A DNA stretch of 64,000 bases from CAILHX01 sp046155285 (GTDB lineage: Bacteria > Pseudomonadota > Gammaproteobacteria > Burkholderiales > Methylophilaceae). Below the pieces are notes generated by a model. That model had not been told where the DNA came from and did no database searches. It saw only the letters and a program-made list of their open reading frames with translations. Numbering within the stretch: the stretch's first letter is position 1; each line of letters starts with the position of its first letter. The translations under genes were made by a program, and so were the position numbers. Location of the stretch: contig JBJXEA010000005.1 in NCBI GenBank assembly GCA_046155285.1, positions 9,426-73,425 on the forward strand, read 5' to 3'. This document shows, piece after piece, positions 51,860-60,909 of the stretch.

Positions 51860-53233
51860 TTGAAAGCTGAAGCAGAACTCATCCTCGAATTCCAAGCCAC
51901 CTTGCTCTCGCATCCGCATTTTGACGAGGCTGCGACAGCCTTTGCCACCGAGCTGGCACTTAGGCTGGGTTTCGATCGCGTCGCCATAGGCTTGGTTGAG
52001 CGCGGGCAGGTTGCGGTCAAGGCCATTTCACATAGCGCGGACGTGCTGGCCAAATACGAGGCGCATCGTGCCATCGCCAATGCCATGGATGAAGCTATCG
52101 AACAAGCCGCGGTGTTGATTTCCACCGAAATTGGCGGAAAAACGCCAAGGATTTTATTGGCGCACAAAGCGCTCGCCAGAGCCACTGGCAATCAGATATG
52201 TACCATCCCGCTCGCCAATAATCACGAAATCTACGGCGCTATCACCTTGGAGCGCGGCGCTGGTACAGCATTGGTGCAAGAAGACATTGAGGCTTGCGAA
52301 ACCATCGTCAGCCTGCTGGGGCCGGTGCTGTTGCTCAGATGGAGCGAAGATCGTCCGTGGTATAAACGCATGACGAAGCTGGGCTTGGGCAGTATGAAGC
52401 GCGGTTATATGCTGCGTAGATTCCTGTTCAAAACGCTTTTGTATGCAGCCGTGGTGGCGCTTGCCGTGCTGCTGTTTTTCCCCGTGCCTTACAACATCAG
52501 CGCGCCAGCCAAGCTGGAAGGCTTAATCCAACGCGCATTGGTAGCCCCTGAATCTGGGTTTTTAGAAAAATCCTACGCGCGTCCGGGCGACCGGGTCAAA
52601 GCTGGGCAAGTATTGGCCGAGCTTTCTGATCAAGAGTTGCAACTGGAAAAACGCAAGTGGGCAAGCGAGCTGGCGCAACATGAAAATGCCTACGGCGCAG
52701 CGTTAGCGCAGTCTGACCGCGTGCAGTTGGTCATCAACCAGTCCAAAGCCGACGAAGCACGCTCGCAATTGGAGCTGACCGAACAGAAATTGGCACGTTC
52801 AAGAATGGTGGCGCCGTTCGACGGCATCATCATCAAGGGCGACTTGCGGCAATTGCTGGGAACCCCAGTGCAGCGCGGCGACGTGCTGCTGACCATCGCG
52901 CCGGTGGATGCTTATCGCCTAATGATAGAAGTGGACGAGCGCGACGTGTCTTATGTGCAGGCTCAACAAGGCGGCCGTGTGGCGCTGGTGTCCTTGCCTG
53001 ATAAAACCCTGTCTTTCCATGTGCTGCGCATCACGCCTGTCGCCACTACCAAAGAAGGCCGCAATTTCTTTGACGTGGAAGCTGCGTTGACCAATCCAGC
53101 GCAAACCTTCTTGCGCCCTGGGCTGGAAGGTGTCGCCAAGATCAACGCTGGCAACCGGCCATTTATCTGGATTTGGACGCATCGTGGCTGGGATGCGGTG
53201 CGCATGGCGCTGTGGAATTGGGGTTTGTTGTAG
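51860..53233 (+). CDS. GAF-domain HlyD-type periplasmic adaptor (membrane fusion protein)
   Basis: 457 residues. About 1-165 form a cytoplasmic GAF-like domain (FEAATAFATELALRLGFDRVAIG-type pattern, ICTIPLANNHEIYGAITLE). One membrane helix lies near 193-213, then the HlyD layout: a lipoyl half-motif (LVAPESGFLEKSYARPGDRV), a coiled hairpin (about 255-310), the second lipoyl half (MVAPFDGIIIKGDLRQLLG) and a beta-barrel domain. TTG 51860 is the likely start, weakly supported. It is followed nine bases later by the PqqD-M50-HlyD gene, with which it should form an export or processing complex. Confidence 0.82.
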   Translation: MKAEAELILEFQATLLSHPHFDEAATAFATELALRLGFDRVAIGLVERGQVAVKAISHSADVLAKYEAHRAIANAMDEAIEQAAVLISTEIGGKTPRILLAHKALARATGNQICTIPLANNHEIYGAITLERGAGTALVQEDIEACETIVSLLGPVLLLRWSEDRPWYKRMTKLGLGSMKRGYMLRRFLFKTLLYAAVVALAVLLFFPVPYNISAPAKLEGLIQRALVAPESGFLEKSYARPGDRVKAGQVLAELSDQELQLEKRKWASELAQHENAYGAALAQSDRVQLVINQSKADEARSQLELTEQKLARSRMVAPFDGIIIKGDLRQLLGTPVQRGDVLLTIAPVDAYRLMIEVDERDVSYVQAQQGGRVALVSLPDKTLSFHVLRITPVATTKEGRNFFDVEAALTNPAQTFLRPGLEGVAKINAGNRPFIWIWTHRGWDAVRMALWNWGLL

Positions 53234-53242
53234 GGCTGCATC

Positions 53243-55387
53243 ATGCGTGAATCCCTGTTCAGCCCACTCTGGCATCGCTACTCCCAGCAACGCCCACAGT
53301 TGCGTTCGCACGTTACCGTGCAGCAGCAGGAATACCGCAAAAAAATGTGGTATCTGCTGATCAACAATACCAATGGCAACCACTATCGCATCAACCATGT
53401 GGCGTATCAGTTTGTGGGGCGTTGCGACGGGCAGCACACGGTGCAGGTGGTGTGGGATAGCGTGTTGGAGAGCTTGCAGGATGATGCGCCGACGCAGGAC
53501 GAAATTATCCGTTTGTTGACCGAGCTGAATCAGCGCGATTTGCTGCGCTATGAGGCGCTGCCTAACATTAAAGGAATGTTCCGGCGTAAGAAGGAAAAGG
53601 TCAAAAAGCAGCGCCGCGCCACGATTAACCCCTTCGCCATGAAGCTTTCCTTGTGGGATCCCAGCGCCTTTTTGGACAAACTGTACTGGTTGCCGGCACT
53701 GATTTTCAATCCGCTGACCTTTATTCTTTGGTTGGCTGCGGTGGGTTTTGCGCTGATGTCAGCCTCGGCCAATTGGGGCGAGCTGACCACGCATTTCACC
53801 AGCCACATGGCCACGCCCAGATATTTGCTGCTGGCATGGGTTAGCTTTCCCTTCATCAAGGCGCTGCACGAGCTAGGCCACGCATTGGCGGTACGCAACT
53901 GGGGCGGACAGGTACACGAAACCGGCATCACTTTATTTTTGATGACCCCAGCCCCCTACGTGGATGCCTCCGCTGCCAGTGCTTTCCGTGGCACTTTCCA
54001 ACGTGCGATTGTGGGGGCGATAGGCATCATGGTGGAGTTGTTGCTGGCCTCCATTGCCATGCTGGTGTGGTTCAGCAGCCAAGAGGGCATCATCCATGAT
54101 ATTGCCTTCGTCACCATGTTCATCTGCGGCGTTTCCACCTTGGTGTTCAACGGCAATCCGCTGATGCGCTTCGATGCCTATTACATTTTGTGCGATTTAT
54201 TTGATTTGCCCAATCTCGCCACGCGCAGCAGAATGTACTGGGTCAATCTGCTCAAAAAGTTGATGTTGGGCGCTCGCAGCGTAGTGGCGATGGATAAGGC
54301 TGAAGGCGAGGGCAAGTGGCTGTTTTTCTATGCGCCTTTATCTTTTCTGTTGTCGCTGATATTGATGAGTTACGCGGTGCTGTGGCTGGGTTCGCAGTCC
54401 TTGGTAATAGGCGTGATTGGTGCGCTGTTCGTGCTGGTTTCGCTGGTGTTGATGCCGCTCTATGGTTTGATCCGAGAGATAGTCGCCTCCGCTGCTTTGG
54501 GTGCAACACGGTTTCGGGTGAGAGTGCTGATTGCGCTCAGTTTGGGGTCTGTCATAGCTGCGCTGGTGTTGGTTCCAGTGCCGTTTAGTTCCAGTGCGCA
54601 GGGCGTAATTTGGATTCCCGATGAAGCCCGCATTCGCCCAGAAACTGAAGGATTTATTCGGCAAATTCGGGTCAATCACGGTGATCCGGTGGAGATAGAC
54701 CAACTGTTGTTTGTATTGGAAGACCCTAGCTTGCAGGCCAAATACGAGCAGTTGAAAACTCAAATCACAGGACTGCAGTCTGACCAGTTCAACGTGGTGT
54801 TCAGCGACCCCAGCCGCGCCGTGGATATTGCTCAGAAGATTGTGAAGGTCGAAGCAGAATTGAAGCGAGTAGAAGAGCAAATGGTAGGGCTGATGGTGCG
54901 TAGCAAGACCAAAGGCGTGCTGGTGTTGCCGCATCAACAGGATATGCCTAACGTGTTTGTAAAAAAAGGCGAGCAGTTGGGCTACGTGTTGGCGCAAGGC
55001 ATGATTAAAGTCAGAGTTGCCGTGCCAGAGCCGGATGCGGCGCTGTTGCGCGAGCGTTTGGAGCGCATTCAGGTGCGCACCGCCGACCATCCTGACGAGA
55101 TTATTGTTGCCCAAGTGGAGTCGGACACCAACACCGTGACCCACACCTTGCCTAGCGCCGCCTTGGGCTATGGTAATGGCGGCAGTTATGCCACCGACCC
55201 CGCAGACAAAGACGGCCTGACTGCCACCGAAGCTGTGGTGCTGCTAGACCTGAAGCTCCCCAGTGCCATGTTGGAACGCGCTGGCGTGCGTGCCAATGTA
55301 CGCTTTGACCACGGCAGCGAACCTGTCGCCAAGCAGGTGTATCGTCGCCTGAATCAATTGTTTCTGCGCTATTTCAGTGCTACATAA
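53243..55387 (+). CDS. PqqD-like / M50 site-2-protease-like / HlyD fusion membrane protein
   Basis: 714 residues in three parts. Residues about 35-105 form a PqqD-like winged helix (NHYRINHVAYQFVGRCDG, IIRLLTELNQRDLL), the fold that binds leader peptides. From about 150 to 455 there are eight or more membrane helices with the M50 zinc motif HELGH (about 209-213) and the second-site segment NPLMRFDAYYIL (near 306-317). From about 455 comes a HlyD-like adaptor part with SAQGVIWIPDEARIRPETEG, a short coil and GEQLGYVL. Described homologues are called putative peptide zinc metalloproteases; the substrate is unknown and no precursor-peptide gene is evident nearby. Confidence 0.82.
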   Translation: MRESLFSPLWHRYSQQRPQLRSHVTVQQQEYRKKMWYLLINNTNGNHYRINHVAYQFVGRCDGQHTVQVVWDSVLESLQDDAPTQDEIIRLLTELNQRDLLRYEALPNIKGMFRRKKEKVKKQRRATINPFAMKLSLWDPSAFLDKLYWLPALIFNPLTFILWLAAVGFALMSASANWGELTTHFTSHMATPRYLLLAWVSFPFIKALHELGHALAVRNWGGQVHETGITLFLMTPAPYVDASAASAFRGTFQRAIVGAIGIMVELLLASIAMLVWFSSQEGIIHDIAFVTMFICGVSTLVFNGNPLMRFDAYYILCDLFDLPNLATRSRMYWVNLLKKLMLGARSVVAMDKAEGEGKWLFFYAPLSFLLSLILMSYAVLWLGSQSLVIGVIGALFVLVSLVLMPLYGLIREIVASAALGATRFRVRVLIALSLGSVIAALVLVPVPFSSSAQGVIWIPDEARIRPETEGFIRQIRVNHGDPVEIDQLLFVLEDPSLQAKYEQLKTQITGLQSDQFNVVFSDPSRAVDIAQKIVKVEAELKRVEEQMVGLMVRSKTKGVLVLPHQQDMPNVFVKKGEQLGYVLAQGMIKVRVAVPEPDAALLRERLERIQVRTADHPDEIIVAQVESDTNTVTHTLPSAALGYGNGGSYATDPADKDGLTATEAVVLLDLKLPSAMLERAGVRANVRFDHGSEPVAKQVYRRLNQLFLRYFSAT

Positions 55388-55403
55388 CTGCCCAGAAACT
55401 CTA

Positions 55404-55425
55404 GGCTTGCATCATAATGCAAGCC
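55404..55425. repeat. Small hairpin after the M50 gene
   Basis: GGCTTGCAT-CATA-ATGCAAGCC, a 9-bp stem with 4-base loop, 17 bases after the stop. There is no T-run, so it is only a weak terminator candidate. Confidence 0.5.
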
Positions 55426-55439
55426 GATATGCAATCATG

Positions 55440-55493
55440 TAATGCTATTATTATTGCTTTTTATGCCGCATAAATAATACAATAATAGCATTA
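55440..55493. promoter_or_regulatory. Inverted-repeat operator and promoter region of hipBA
   Basis: TAATGCTATTATTATTG (55440-55456) faces CAATAATAGCATTA (55480-55493), complementary apart from an extra ATT; the right arm ends on the hipB ATG. The position fits autorepression by HipB. The repeat also holds TATTAT/TAATAC boxes. The sequence does not match the TATCC-N8-GGATA operators of E. coli HipB. Confidence 0.65.
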
Positions 55494-55933
55494 TGGCTAA
55501 AACCACTTCACCTTTACTTCCTGCGACAACCCGTCTTCTTGAAGAGTTGGGGGGGCGTTTACGTTTGGCCAGGTTGCGTCGTCGGCTACAGGCCAAACAA
55601 GTGGCCGAACGTGCAGGCATGTCTGTGATGACTCTCCGTGCCGTCGAGCATGGTAGTGCGGGGGTCACAATTGGTGCCTATGCCGCAGTATTGCAGGTGC
55701 TTCAGTTAGACAAGGATATAGCATTGCTTGCAGCAACTGATACATTAGGACATCGGTTGCAGGATGCCACATTGAGTCCCGTATTAAAGCCACGTCGCCC
55801 ACCCCAAAAAATCACAAGTAAGCCAGCGCCAGAAATCTTGTCACTCACTGAGTCTATGCCTAATGCATCGGGAGAATTAACTCCCGATCATCTGCTGCTG
55901 TTACTCAATAACGTGTCGCTGAAAACAGGATAA
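55493..55933 (+). CDS. HipB-like XRE-family antitoxin/repressor
   Basis: 146 residues with a helix-turn-helix at about 20-75 (LGGRLRLARLRRRLQAKQVAERAGMS trimmed: the turn AERAGMSVMTLRAVEHG is visible) and a longer, proline-rich C-terminal tail that may embrace HipA. It starts on the edge of its operator and lies four bases before hipA. No Shine-Dalgarno is evident; the message may be leaderless or weakly translated. Confidence 0.85.
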   Translation: MAKTTSPLLPATTRLLEELGGRLRLARLRRRLQAKQVAERAGMSVMTLRAVEHGSAGVTIGAYAAVLQVLQLDKDIALLAATDTLGHRLQDATLSPVLKPRRPPQKITSKPAPEILSLTESMPNASGELTPDHLLLLLNNVSLKTG

Positions 55934-55937
55934 CCAG

Positions 55938-57230
55938 ATGGCTGGGGGAACAAAAAACATTGCAGTCTATGCAGACTGGGAAGGATTGGGAGGCGCGCTC
56001 AAACTGGGAATCCTGCAGGCACATGTGCAAGCGGGTCACGAAGTGTTTGAGTTTGAGTGGGCGCAGGATGCCCTGAATCATCCGCAACTGATAGATATTC
56101 GGTTGGACCCGAAATTGGGAAGCTTTGCTGGTCGCCAATTCCCTGATGGAGAACACGCGAATTTCGGCATGTTTCTGGATTCCTGTCCGGACCGATGGGG
56201 TCGTCTGTTGATGCGGCGCAGGCTGGAAAGGGATAAACGTAAAGGTTTGGTACCAAACAGTCATAGATTGGTCGAATCTGATTACCTGCTGGGGGTACAT
56301 GATTTGTACCGGGTTGGCGCGCTAAGGTTTCGTCTAGATGATGCGGGCGCATTTCTTGACGATGATGCAGAAACTGCTGCTCCTCCATTTGTTCGACTGC
56401 GCGAGCTTGAAGAAGCCAGCCAGGCCTTAGAGCGCGATGACGCAGATGAGGCTAAGCAACTCGATGAATGGCTAAAGCTATTGATAGCGCCGGGTGGCTC
56501 ATTAGGAGGTGCGCGACCAAAGGCCAGTGTGATGAGTCCTGATGGCAGGCTATGGATCGCCAAATTTCCGAGCATCCGTGATGAGATTGATGTGGGTGCT
56601 TGGGAGTTGCTGGTATACACGCTGGCAAAAGGCTGTGGGTTGCGCGTGGCTAATGCCCAGGCTAAACGGTTTGCGTCCTCTGCACATACTTTTCTGATCG
56701 AGAGGTTTGATCGAACCCCGCAAGGCCAGCGCAGGCATTTTGCCTCGGCCATGACAATGACCGGTAGGAAAGATGGAGATGATGCCTCTACCGGCGCGAG
56801 TTATCTCGAACTCGCCCAAGTGTTGATTGATCACGGCGCACAAACCAATGCAGATTTGCAAGAGCTATGGACGCGCATCGTGTTCAACATGCACGTATCC
56901 AATACCGACGATCATCTGCGAAATCACGGGTTCATCCTGATGCCAAATCAAGGGTGGCGTTTATCAGAAGCCTATGACATGAATCCAGTACCACACTCAT
57001 CTGGACTGAAACTTAATGTGAGTGAGGCGGATAATGCGATTGATCTGGATTTAGCCAGAGAGGTAGCGCCATTCTTTAGATTAAACGCGAAGCAAGCGGA
57101 AGACATTATTTTTGAAGTGCGAACGATCACCGCGCAATGGCGGTCAATCGCCGAAGGGCTAAAAATTTCGAGACAGGAACAAGAATCCATGTCTTCTGCG
57201 TTTAGGCTCGCCGGTGATGGAAAGTCCTGA
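55938..57230 (+). CDS. HipA-like serine/threonine kinase toxin
   Basis: 430 residues. HipA kinases phosphorylate glutamyl-tRNA synthetase or other targets and cause growth arrest and persistence. Visible are the N-terminal FGMFLDSCPDRWGRLLM, the Gly-rich activation loop GGSLGGARPKAS (near 190, with Ser/Lys), the catalytic segment FNMHVSNTDDHLRNHGFI (near 320-337) and the metal-binding YDMNPVP (near 349). The kinase appears complete. It forms a module with the upstream HipB. Confidence 0.9.
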   Translation: MAGGTKNIAVYADWEGLGGALKLGILQAHVQAGHEVFEFEWAQDALNHPQLIDIRLDPKLGSFAGRQFPDGEHANFGMFLDSCPDRWGRLLMRRRLERDKRKGLVPNSHRLVESDYLLGVHDLYRVGALRFRLDDAGAFLDDDAETAAPPFVRLRELEEASQALERDDADEAKQLDEWLKLLIAPGGSLGGARPKASVMSPDGRLWIAKFPSIRDEIDVGAWELLVYTLAKGCGLRVANAQAKRFASSAHTFLIERFDRTPQGQRRHFASAMTMTGRKDGDDASTGASYLELAQVLIDHGAQTNADLQELWTRIVFNMHVSNTDDHLRNHGFILMPNQGWRLSEAYDMNPVPHSSGLKLNVSEADNAIDLDLAREVAPFFRLNAKQAEDIIFEVRTITAQWRSIAEGLKISRQEQESMSSAFRLAGDGKS

Positions 57231-57497
57231 AGCAACTTCGTTTTCTTCCATCTGCTGATATTGGTTTTTTTTTGCAAATTTCAATGCAGATTATCATCAC
57301 TCACCCCTCAAATCCGCGCAAAATTTAGGGGGTTGCAACGCCCCAGAAAGTGTGGCAAATTCACATCAAAGTTGTGAAAAATTACCTAGTTTCTCGACCG
57401 GTCATACTACGGCGCTATTCATAAAAAATTATAAAAAAATAATAAGAAGGGGTGCATTGAGAGGCTGACTTGGTAAATACCTGTTGGTCTTTCTGGA
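57231..57497. other. AT-rich gap after hipA
   Basis: 267 bases, markedly AT-rich toward its end (ATAAAAAATTATAAAAAAAT near 57420-57440), with a run of nine T near 57262-57270 that could end the hipA transcript. No gene recognised. Confidence 0.5.
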
Positions 57498-58019
57498 ATG
57501 TCGTTCAGGGTGGCCATGATGCCTAAGGTAAGCTTATTTTCGATAGAAACTCACTTACTGGTAGCGAGTACGTTGCTCGTTATTTTCAGTTTCCCCGTCG
57601 TTGAGCTGTGCGCTAACTTCTCTGTGTGGCGTAGTAAAAAACTTTCCTGTTCTGATTGGTTGTGGTTATTTAAAGCTTCGCTTCTTTGCGATAGGCATCA
57701 ACACGCTCAACTGATACTCTCAACCACACCCATTCTCCACAAAAACAAGCCTCGTGCACGCGCACATGTGACAACGCCGGTTAGAGAAGTGATTCAGCAT
57801 GGTAGTAATGGGCTGCTGGTAGATTTTTTTGATATTGAAGTACTGTCCAAAACTATGAATAACGCATTAGGCACAGCAGAAAAGTTCAAGTTATGCAGAA
57901 CTTCAGCGCGAGAAACGGTAACACAAAACTACGAATCCTATAAAGAGCTAGCGCAGTATTCTAAAGTGATGAATTTACTGCACAGTGCGTTGGCTAATAA
58001 AATAAAATTTTTGAGTTGA
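57498..58019 (+). pseudogene. Decayed glycosyltransferase (group 1 / GT4) remnant
   Basis: A 173-codon open frame whose two halves do not belong together. The second half (about 90-165: PVREVIQHGSNGLLVDFFD, LSKTMNNALG, ARETVTQNYES) is the C-terminal end of a GT4 glycosyltransferase, including the nucleotide-sugar loop. The first half (hydrophobic, LLVASTLLVIFSFPVVE) has no matching catalytic domain. I read it as a deletion or recombination scar of a surface-polysaccharide gene, not a working enzyme. Confidence 0.6.
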
Positions 58020-58021
58020 AT

Positions 58022-58339
58022 ATGAAGATTTTTATGTTTTTACAATATTTTCTAGCCATTCTTACTCTAGGATTTTTAAGTCTTGCAGTAATTTCGCAAA
58101 TTATTTTTAGTTTTTGGGTTTATAGAACAACAAAAGATAAAAATTTAGTTTGGATTCTGTGGTTTGTAGATTTGAGATTAATGCGTTATGGTGAATATTC
58201 AGAACGTCATTCACTTAAAAGACTAACTCACAGTCAAATCAACTTCTATCGTTTTATAAATAAACTCAGGACTTCTGGACTGAGGACACTTGTCATCACA
58301 TTGCTTTTCTATATTTTTAATTTATTTGTGAGGTCATAA
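58022..58339 (+). CDS. Small membrane protein, unknown
   Basis: 105 residues from ATG 58022, three bases after the previous stop. Two predicted membrane helices (about 5-30 and 85-103) enclose a basic loop. Codon use is AT-rich, unlike the surrounding core genes, which suggests recent acquisition. I do not recognise a family. Confidence 0.55.
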   Translation: MKIFMFLQYFLAILTLGFLSLAVISQIIFSFWVYRTTKDKNLVWILWFVDLRLMRYGEYSERHSLKRLTHSQINFYRFINKLRTSGLRTLVITLLFYIFNLFVRS

Positions 58340-58340
58340 A

Positions 58341-58610
58341 ATGAGCCGTTCTGATTTAGCTTTAGAGGCTATCGACTTAGCGCAAGCTTTTGTTCACTAT
58401 GTTGATTCAGACGACTTTCTTGACAAGGTTGATCGTGGTGCCCAGATGGCCGTCACTATTGGGTCGATGCTGGCTCGCAATCCCGATGATGTAGTTAGAG
58501 CTAATCTTGCTAGTATGTCCTTAACCGCCGCAAAGATTATTTCACAAGACAAGTCTATTTCATCTGATGATATTCTTAATTTAGGAATAAATGGGGTCGG
58601 ACACCATTGA
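58341..58610 (+). CDS. Small soluble protein, unknown
   Basis: 89 residues, mostly helical and acidic (LALEAIDLAQAFVHYVDSDD). GAGG eight bases before ATG 58341 and the one-base gap from the membrane-protein gene point to a two-gene unit. Perhaps a small accessory or immunity protein, but nothing in the sequence proves this. Confidence 0.55.
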   Translation: MSRSDLALEAIDLAQAFVHYVDSDDFLDKVDRGAQMAVTIGSMLARNPDDVVRANLASMSLTAAKIISQDKSISSDDILNLGINGVGHH

Positions 58611-58619
58611 TTCATAGTC

Positions 58620-60014
58620 TCACGCCGGCTTAACGTCAAACGCCACACAAATACGCTCCTCGTCCGAACTGAACGGGATGGTGCGGTGAAATAGCGAGGA
58701 AGGGAACAACACGATGTCGCCCACTATGGGTGCTACGGCTTGTACAGGGAAATTTTGGTGTTTTTGCGGGTAATTGTCGCCGTGGGTGCTGAATTCTATG
58801 CTGCCGTCATGTGTACCGGTTTTTTGTTGCGGAATAGACAAATACACCGAGCCGCTGAGCCAGCCTTCTTCGTGGATGTGCGAGGTCAGGTGTCCGCCGC
58901 TGCTCATTTTGACGTACCAAGAGCTGCTGAATTCGATATTGATCGGGAATGACTGCATCAATTCGCAATTTTCTCCTGAAAATTTAGCGCGGTATTTTTC
59001 TACTTCTAGTGTAATCAAACTCGCTAAGGTTTTGAACGAGATTTCCGTGCGCATGAACAAGTTGCCGGAGGACTGCACACCGTAGTGCAGCCGTCCCTGT
59101 TTGCGCTTGGCGATTTCGGCGAAATTGATGTCGCGAAGCAAGTCGGCGAGCAGGCTGCTACCCGCTTGCGACAAAGGCACGATGTTGTTGTGATAGACAA
59201 AATCCAAGGGATTTTTGCAGAAACTGTACTGGTCAACTTCGCCAAAATTAGTCGCGTAGTGGCTGGATAATGTCGCCAAAAAAGGTGAGATGTTTTTCTC
59301 GCCCATCAACACCTGCAAACCCTGTTTGAAGGCATCGTATTGCTCGGTTTTGTACAGACAATACAAAGTACGCTCCCGCCAATCGGCCATTTGCGAGCGC
59401 TGGAAGTACGGAATCGCTGCGCTCAATTCGCCCGCGTCATACAAAAATATACCCATTTTGTAGTTGGCAGCGGCGTTGTCCGGCGCGATTGCAAGTGCTT
59501 GTCTGTAGCTCGCCACAGCTTCATCCGGCTTGCCAAAATCAAACAGCGCTTCGCCCATATTGGCGTAGGCATCTACATAGTTGGGGAATAGCGCAATAGC
59601 TTTGGCGTAGCTGGCAATTGCCTCATCCAACTTGCCGTGATTGCGCAAAGCGGTAGCCAAGTTGTAATGTCCCAGCGCGTCATTGGGATTGATTGCCAGC
59701 GTTTTACGATAGCTGGCGATGGCCTCGTCCAGCTTACCTTGTAGTTGCAACACCATACCCAAATTGCCGTGCGCTTCAAAAAAACTAGGGTCTAGCGCCA
59801 AAACTTGGCGATACGCATCCGCCGCCTCGTCCAAGCGCATCAAAGCTTGCAAGGAGGTGCCAAAGTTATATAAAGCCACGGTAAAAGTGGGGTTGAGTGC
59901 GATGGCTTTTTGATAGCAGGTGATGGCCTCCTTAAGCCGATTGGCGTTGGCAAAGGCGATACCCTGATTGAAATGTTGGATTTCGGTTGCGCTGGGTGGT
60001 CTTTGTGGTTTCAT
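58620..60014 (-). CDS. TPR protein with C-terminal 2OG-Fe(II) oxygenase domain
   Basis: 464 residues from ATG 60014, with AAGG six bases upstream; the open frame upstream is repeat sequence. Six or seven tetratricopeptide repeats (about 10-235; FEAHGNLGMVLQLQGKLDEAI is a clear unit) precede a domain with SHIHEEGWLSGSVYL and DIVLFPSSLFHRTIPF. The His-x-His and later His/Arg fit an Fe(II)/2-oxoglutarate dioxygenase of the putative 2OG-Fe(II) oxygenase family. The substrate is unknown; such proteins often sit near polysaccharide genes. Confidence 0.82.
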   Translation of the reverse strand: MKPQRPPSATEIQHFNQGIAFANANRLKEAITCYQKAIALNPTFTVALYNFGTSLQALMRLDEAADAYRQVLALDPSFFEAHGNLGMVLQLQGKLDEAIASYRKTLAINPNDALGHYNLATALRNHGKLDEAIASYAKAIALFPNYVDAYANMGEALFDFGKPDEAVASYRQALAIAPDNAAANYKMGIFLYDAGELSAAIPYFQRSQMADWRERTLYCLYKTEQYDAFKQGLQVLMGEKNISPFLATLSSHYATNFGEVDQYSFCKNPLDFVYHNNIVPLSQAGSSLLADLLRDINFAEIAKRKQGRLHYGVQSSGNLFMRTEISFKTLASLITLEVEKYRAKFSGENCELMQSFPINIEFSSSWYVKMSSGGHLTSHIHEEGWLSGSVYLSIPQQKTGTHDGSIEFSTHGDNYPQKHQNFPVQAVAPIVGDIVLFPSSLFHRTIPFSSDEERICVAFDVKPA

Positions 60015-60045
60015 TATTACCTTAAAAATCTGTCTCTTAAACGCT

Positions 60046-60151
60046 CCGTCATTCCCGCGCAGGCGGGAATCCAGACTAGCCAGTTGGTAGTGACATAGGC
60101 TCATTCACTCCGTTGACTCTTGACTGGATTTCCGCCTACGCGGGAATGACG
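60046..60151 (+). repeat. dRS3-like paired-end element, copy 3
   Basis: Palindromes at 60051-60070 and 60128-60147 (the latter with one change), core CACTCCGTTGACTCTTGACT, close to copy 2 and in the same orientation. Lies between the LOG and TPR genes. Confidence 0.88.
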
Positions 60152-60164
60152 AGGTGGAAAATTT

Positions 60165-60893
60165 CTACAAATTCAACTGTATTTCACGCTCTTCCAATGT
60201 AGGCTCAAAACGGCTGGTTTCATAGTGTTTGAATATCGCCGCAACCACTTCACTCGGTTCGTCTATTACCTGTATCAAGCCCATGTCATCCGCACCTATC
60301 ATGCCCTCTGTCACCAGCACCTTGCTGAACCATTCCAGCAATCCCGCCCAAAATTGTGATCCCACCAAAATGATAGGAATCTTGCGCGTTTTTCTGGTTT
60401 GAATGAGTGTTAAAGCCTCTGACAGCTCATCTAGTGTACCAAAGCCGCCGGGCATCACCACATAAGCCGAGGCGTATTTGACGAACATCACTTTGCGCGT
60501 AAAAAAGTGGCGAAAAGTCTGGCTGATGTCTTGATACGGATTGTCGTTTTGCTCTTGCGGCAATTGGATGTTCAAACCCACGCTGGGTGATTTTCCGGCA
60601 TAAGCGCCTTTATTGCCCGCCTCCATCAACCCCGGTCCGCCGCCTGTCATCACGCTAAACCCGGCATCAGAGAGCTTGCGGGCAATGTCCTCGGTGAGCT
60701 GGTAGTAAGGATGGTCTGGCTGTGTCCGCGCACTGCCAAAAATAGACACTGCAGGGCGTATGCTTTTCAAGCGTTCCGTAGATTCGACAAACTCTGCCAT
60801 AATCTCAAACACTCGCCAGGACTCTCGGGCAGAGGTTTCGCGTGCCAGCAATTCGGCATCCTTGATTTCGGGTAGTTTGTTCGCACTTGCCAT
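60165..60893 (-). CDS. LOG-family nucleotide 5'-monophosphate phosphoribohydrolase
   Basis: 242 residues with GGGPGLMEAGNKGAY (near 83-97) and PGGFGTLDELSEAL (near 148-161), the two LOG signatures that bind AMP-type substrates and cleave the N-glycosidic bond. Bacterial members act in nucleotide salvage; cytokinin-type activity is known mainly from plants and their associates. It is divergent from polA with only 16 bases between the starts. Confidence 0.92.
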   Translation of the reverse strand: MASANKLPEIKDAELLARETSARESWRVFEIMAEFVESTERLKSIRPAVSIFGSARTQPDHPYYQLTEDIARKLSDAGFSVMTGGGPGLMEAGNKGAYAGKSPSVGLNIQLPQEQNDNPYQDISQTFRHFFTRKVMFVKYASAYVVMPGGFGTLDELSEALTLIQTRKTRKIPIILVGSQFWAGLLEWFSKVLVTEGMIGADDMGLIQVIDEPSEVVAAIFKHYETSRFEPTLEEREIQLNL

Positions 60894-60909
60894 TTTTTGA
60901 CGTTCTCAA

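Noticed and set aside
51766..52191. N-terminal extension of the GAF-GGDEF-EAL protein by 142 codons
   Set aside because: It overlaps the divergent GAF-HlyD gene and has shadow-frame composition; the membrane helix of the real protein begins after ATG 51765.
60015..60104. Longer start for the TPR-oxygenase protein
   Set aside because: The extra residues (LDSRLRGNDG) are dRS3-like repeat sequence, and AAGG supports ATG 60014.
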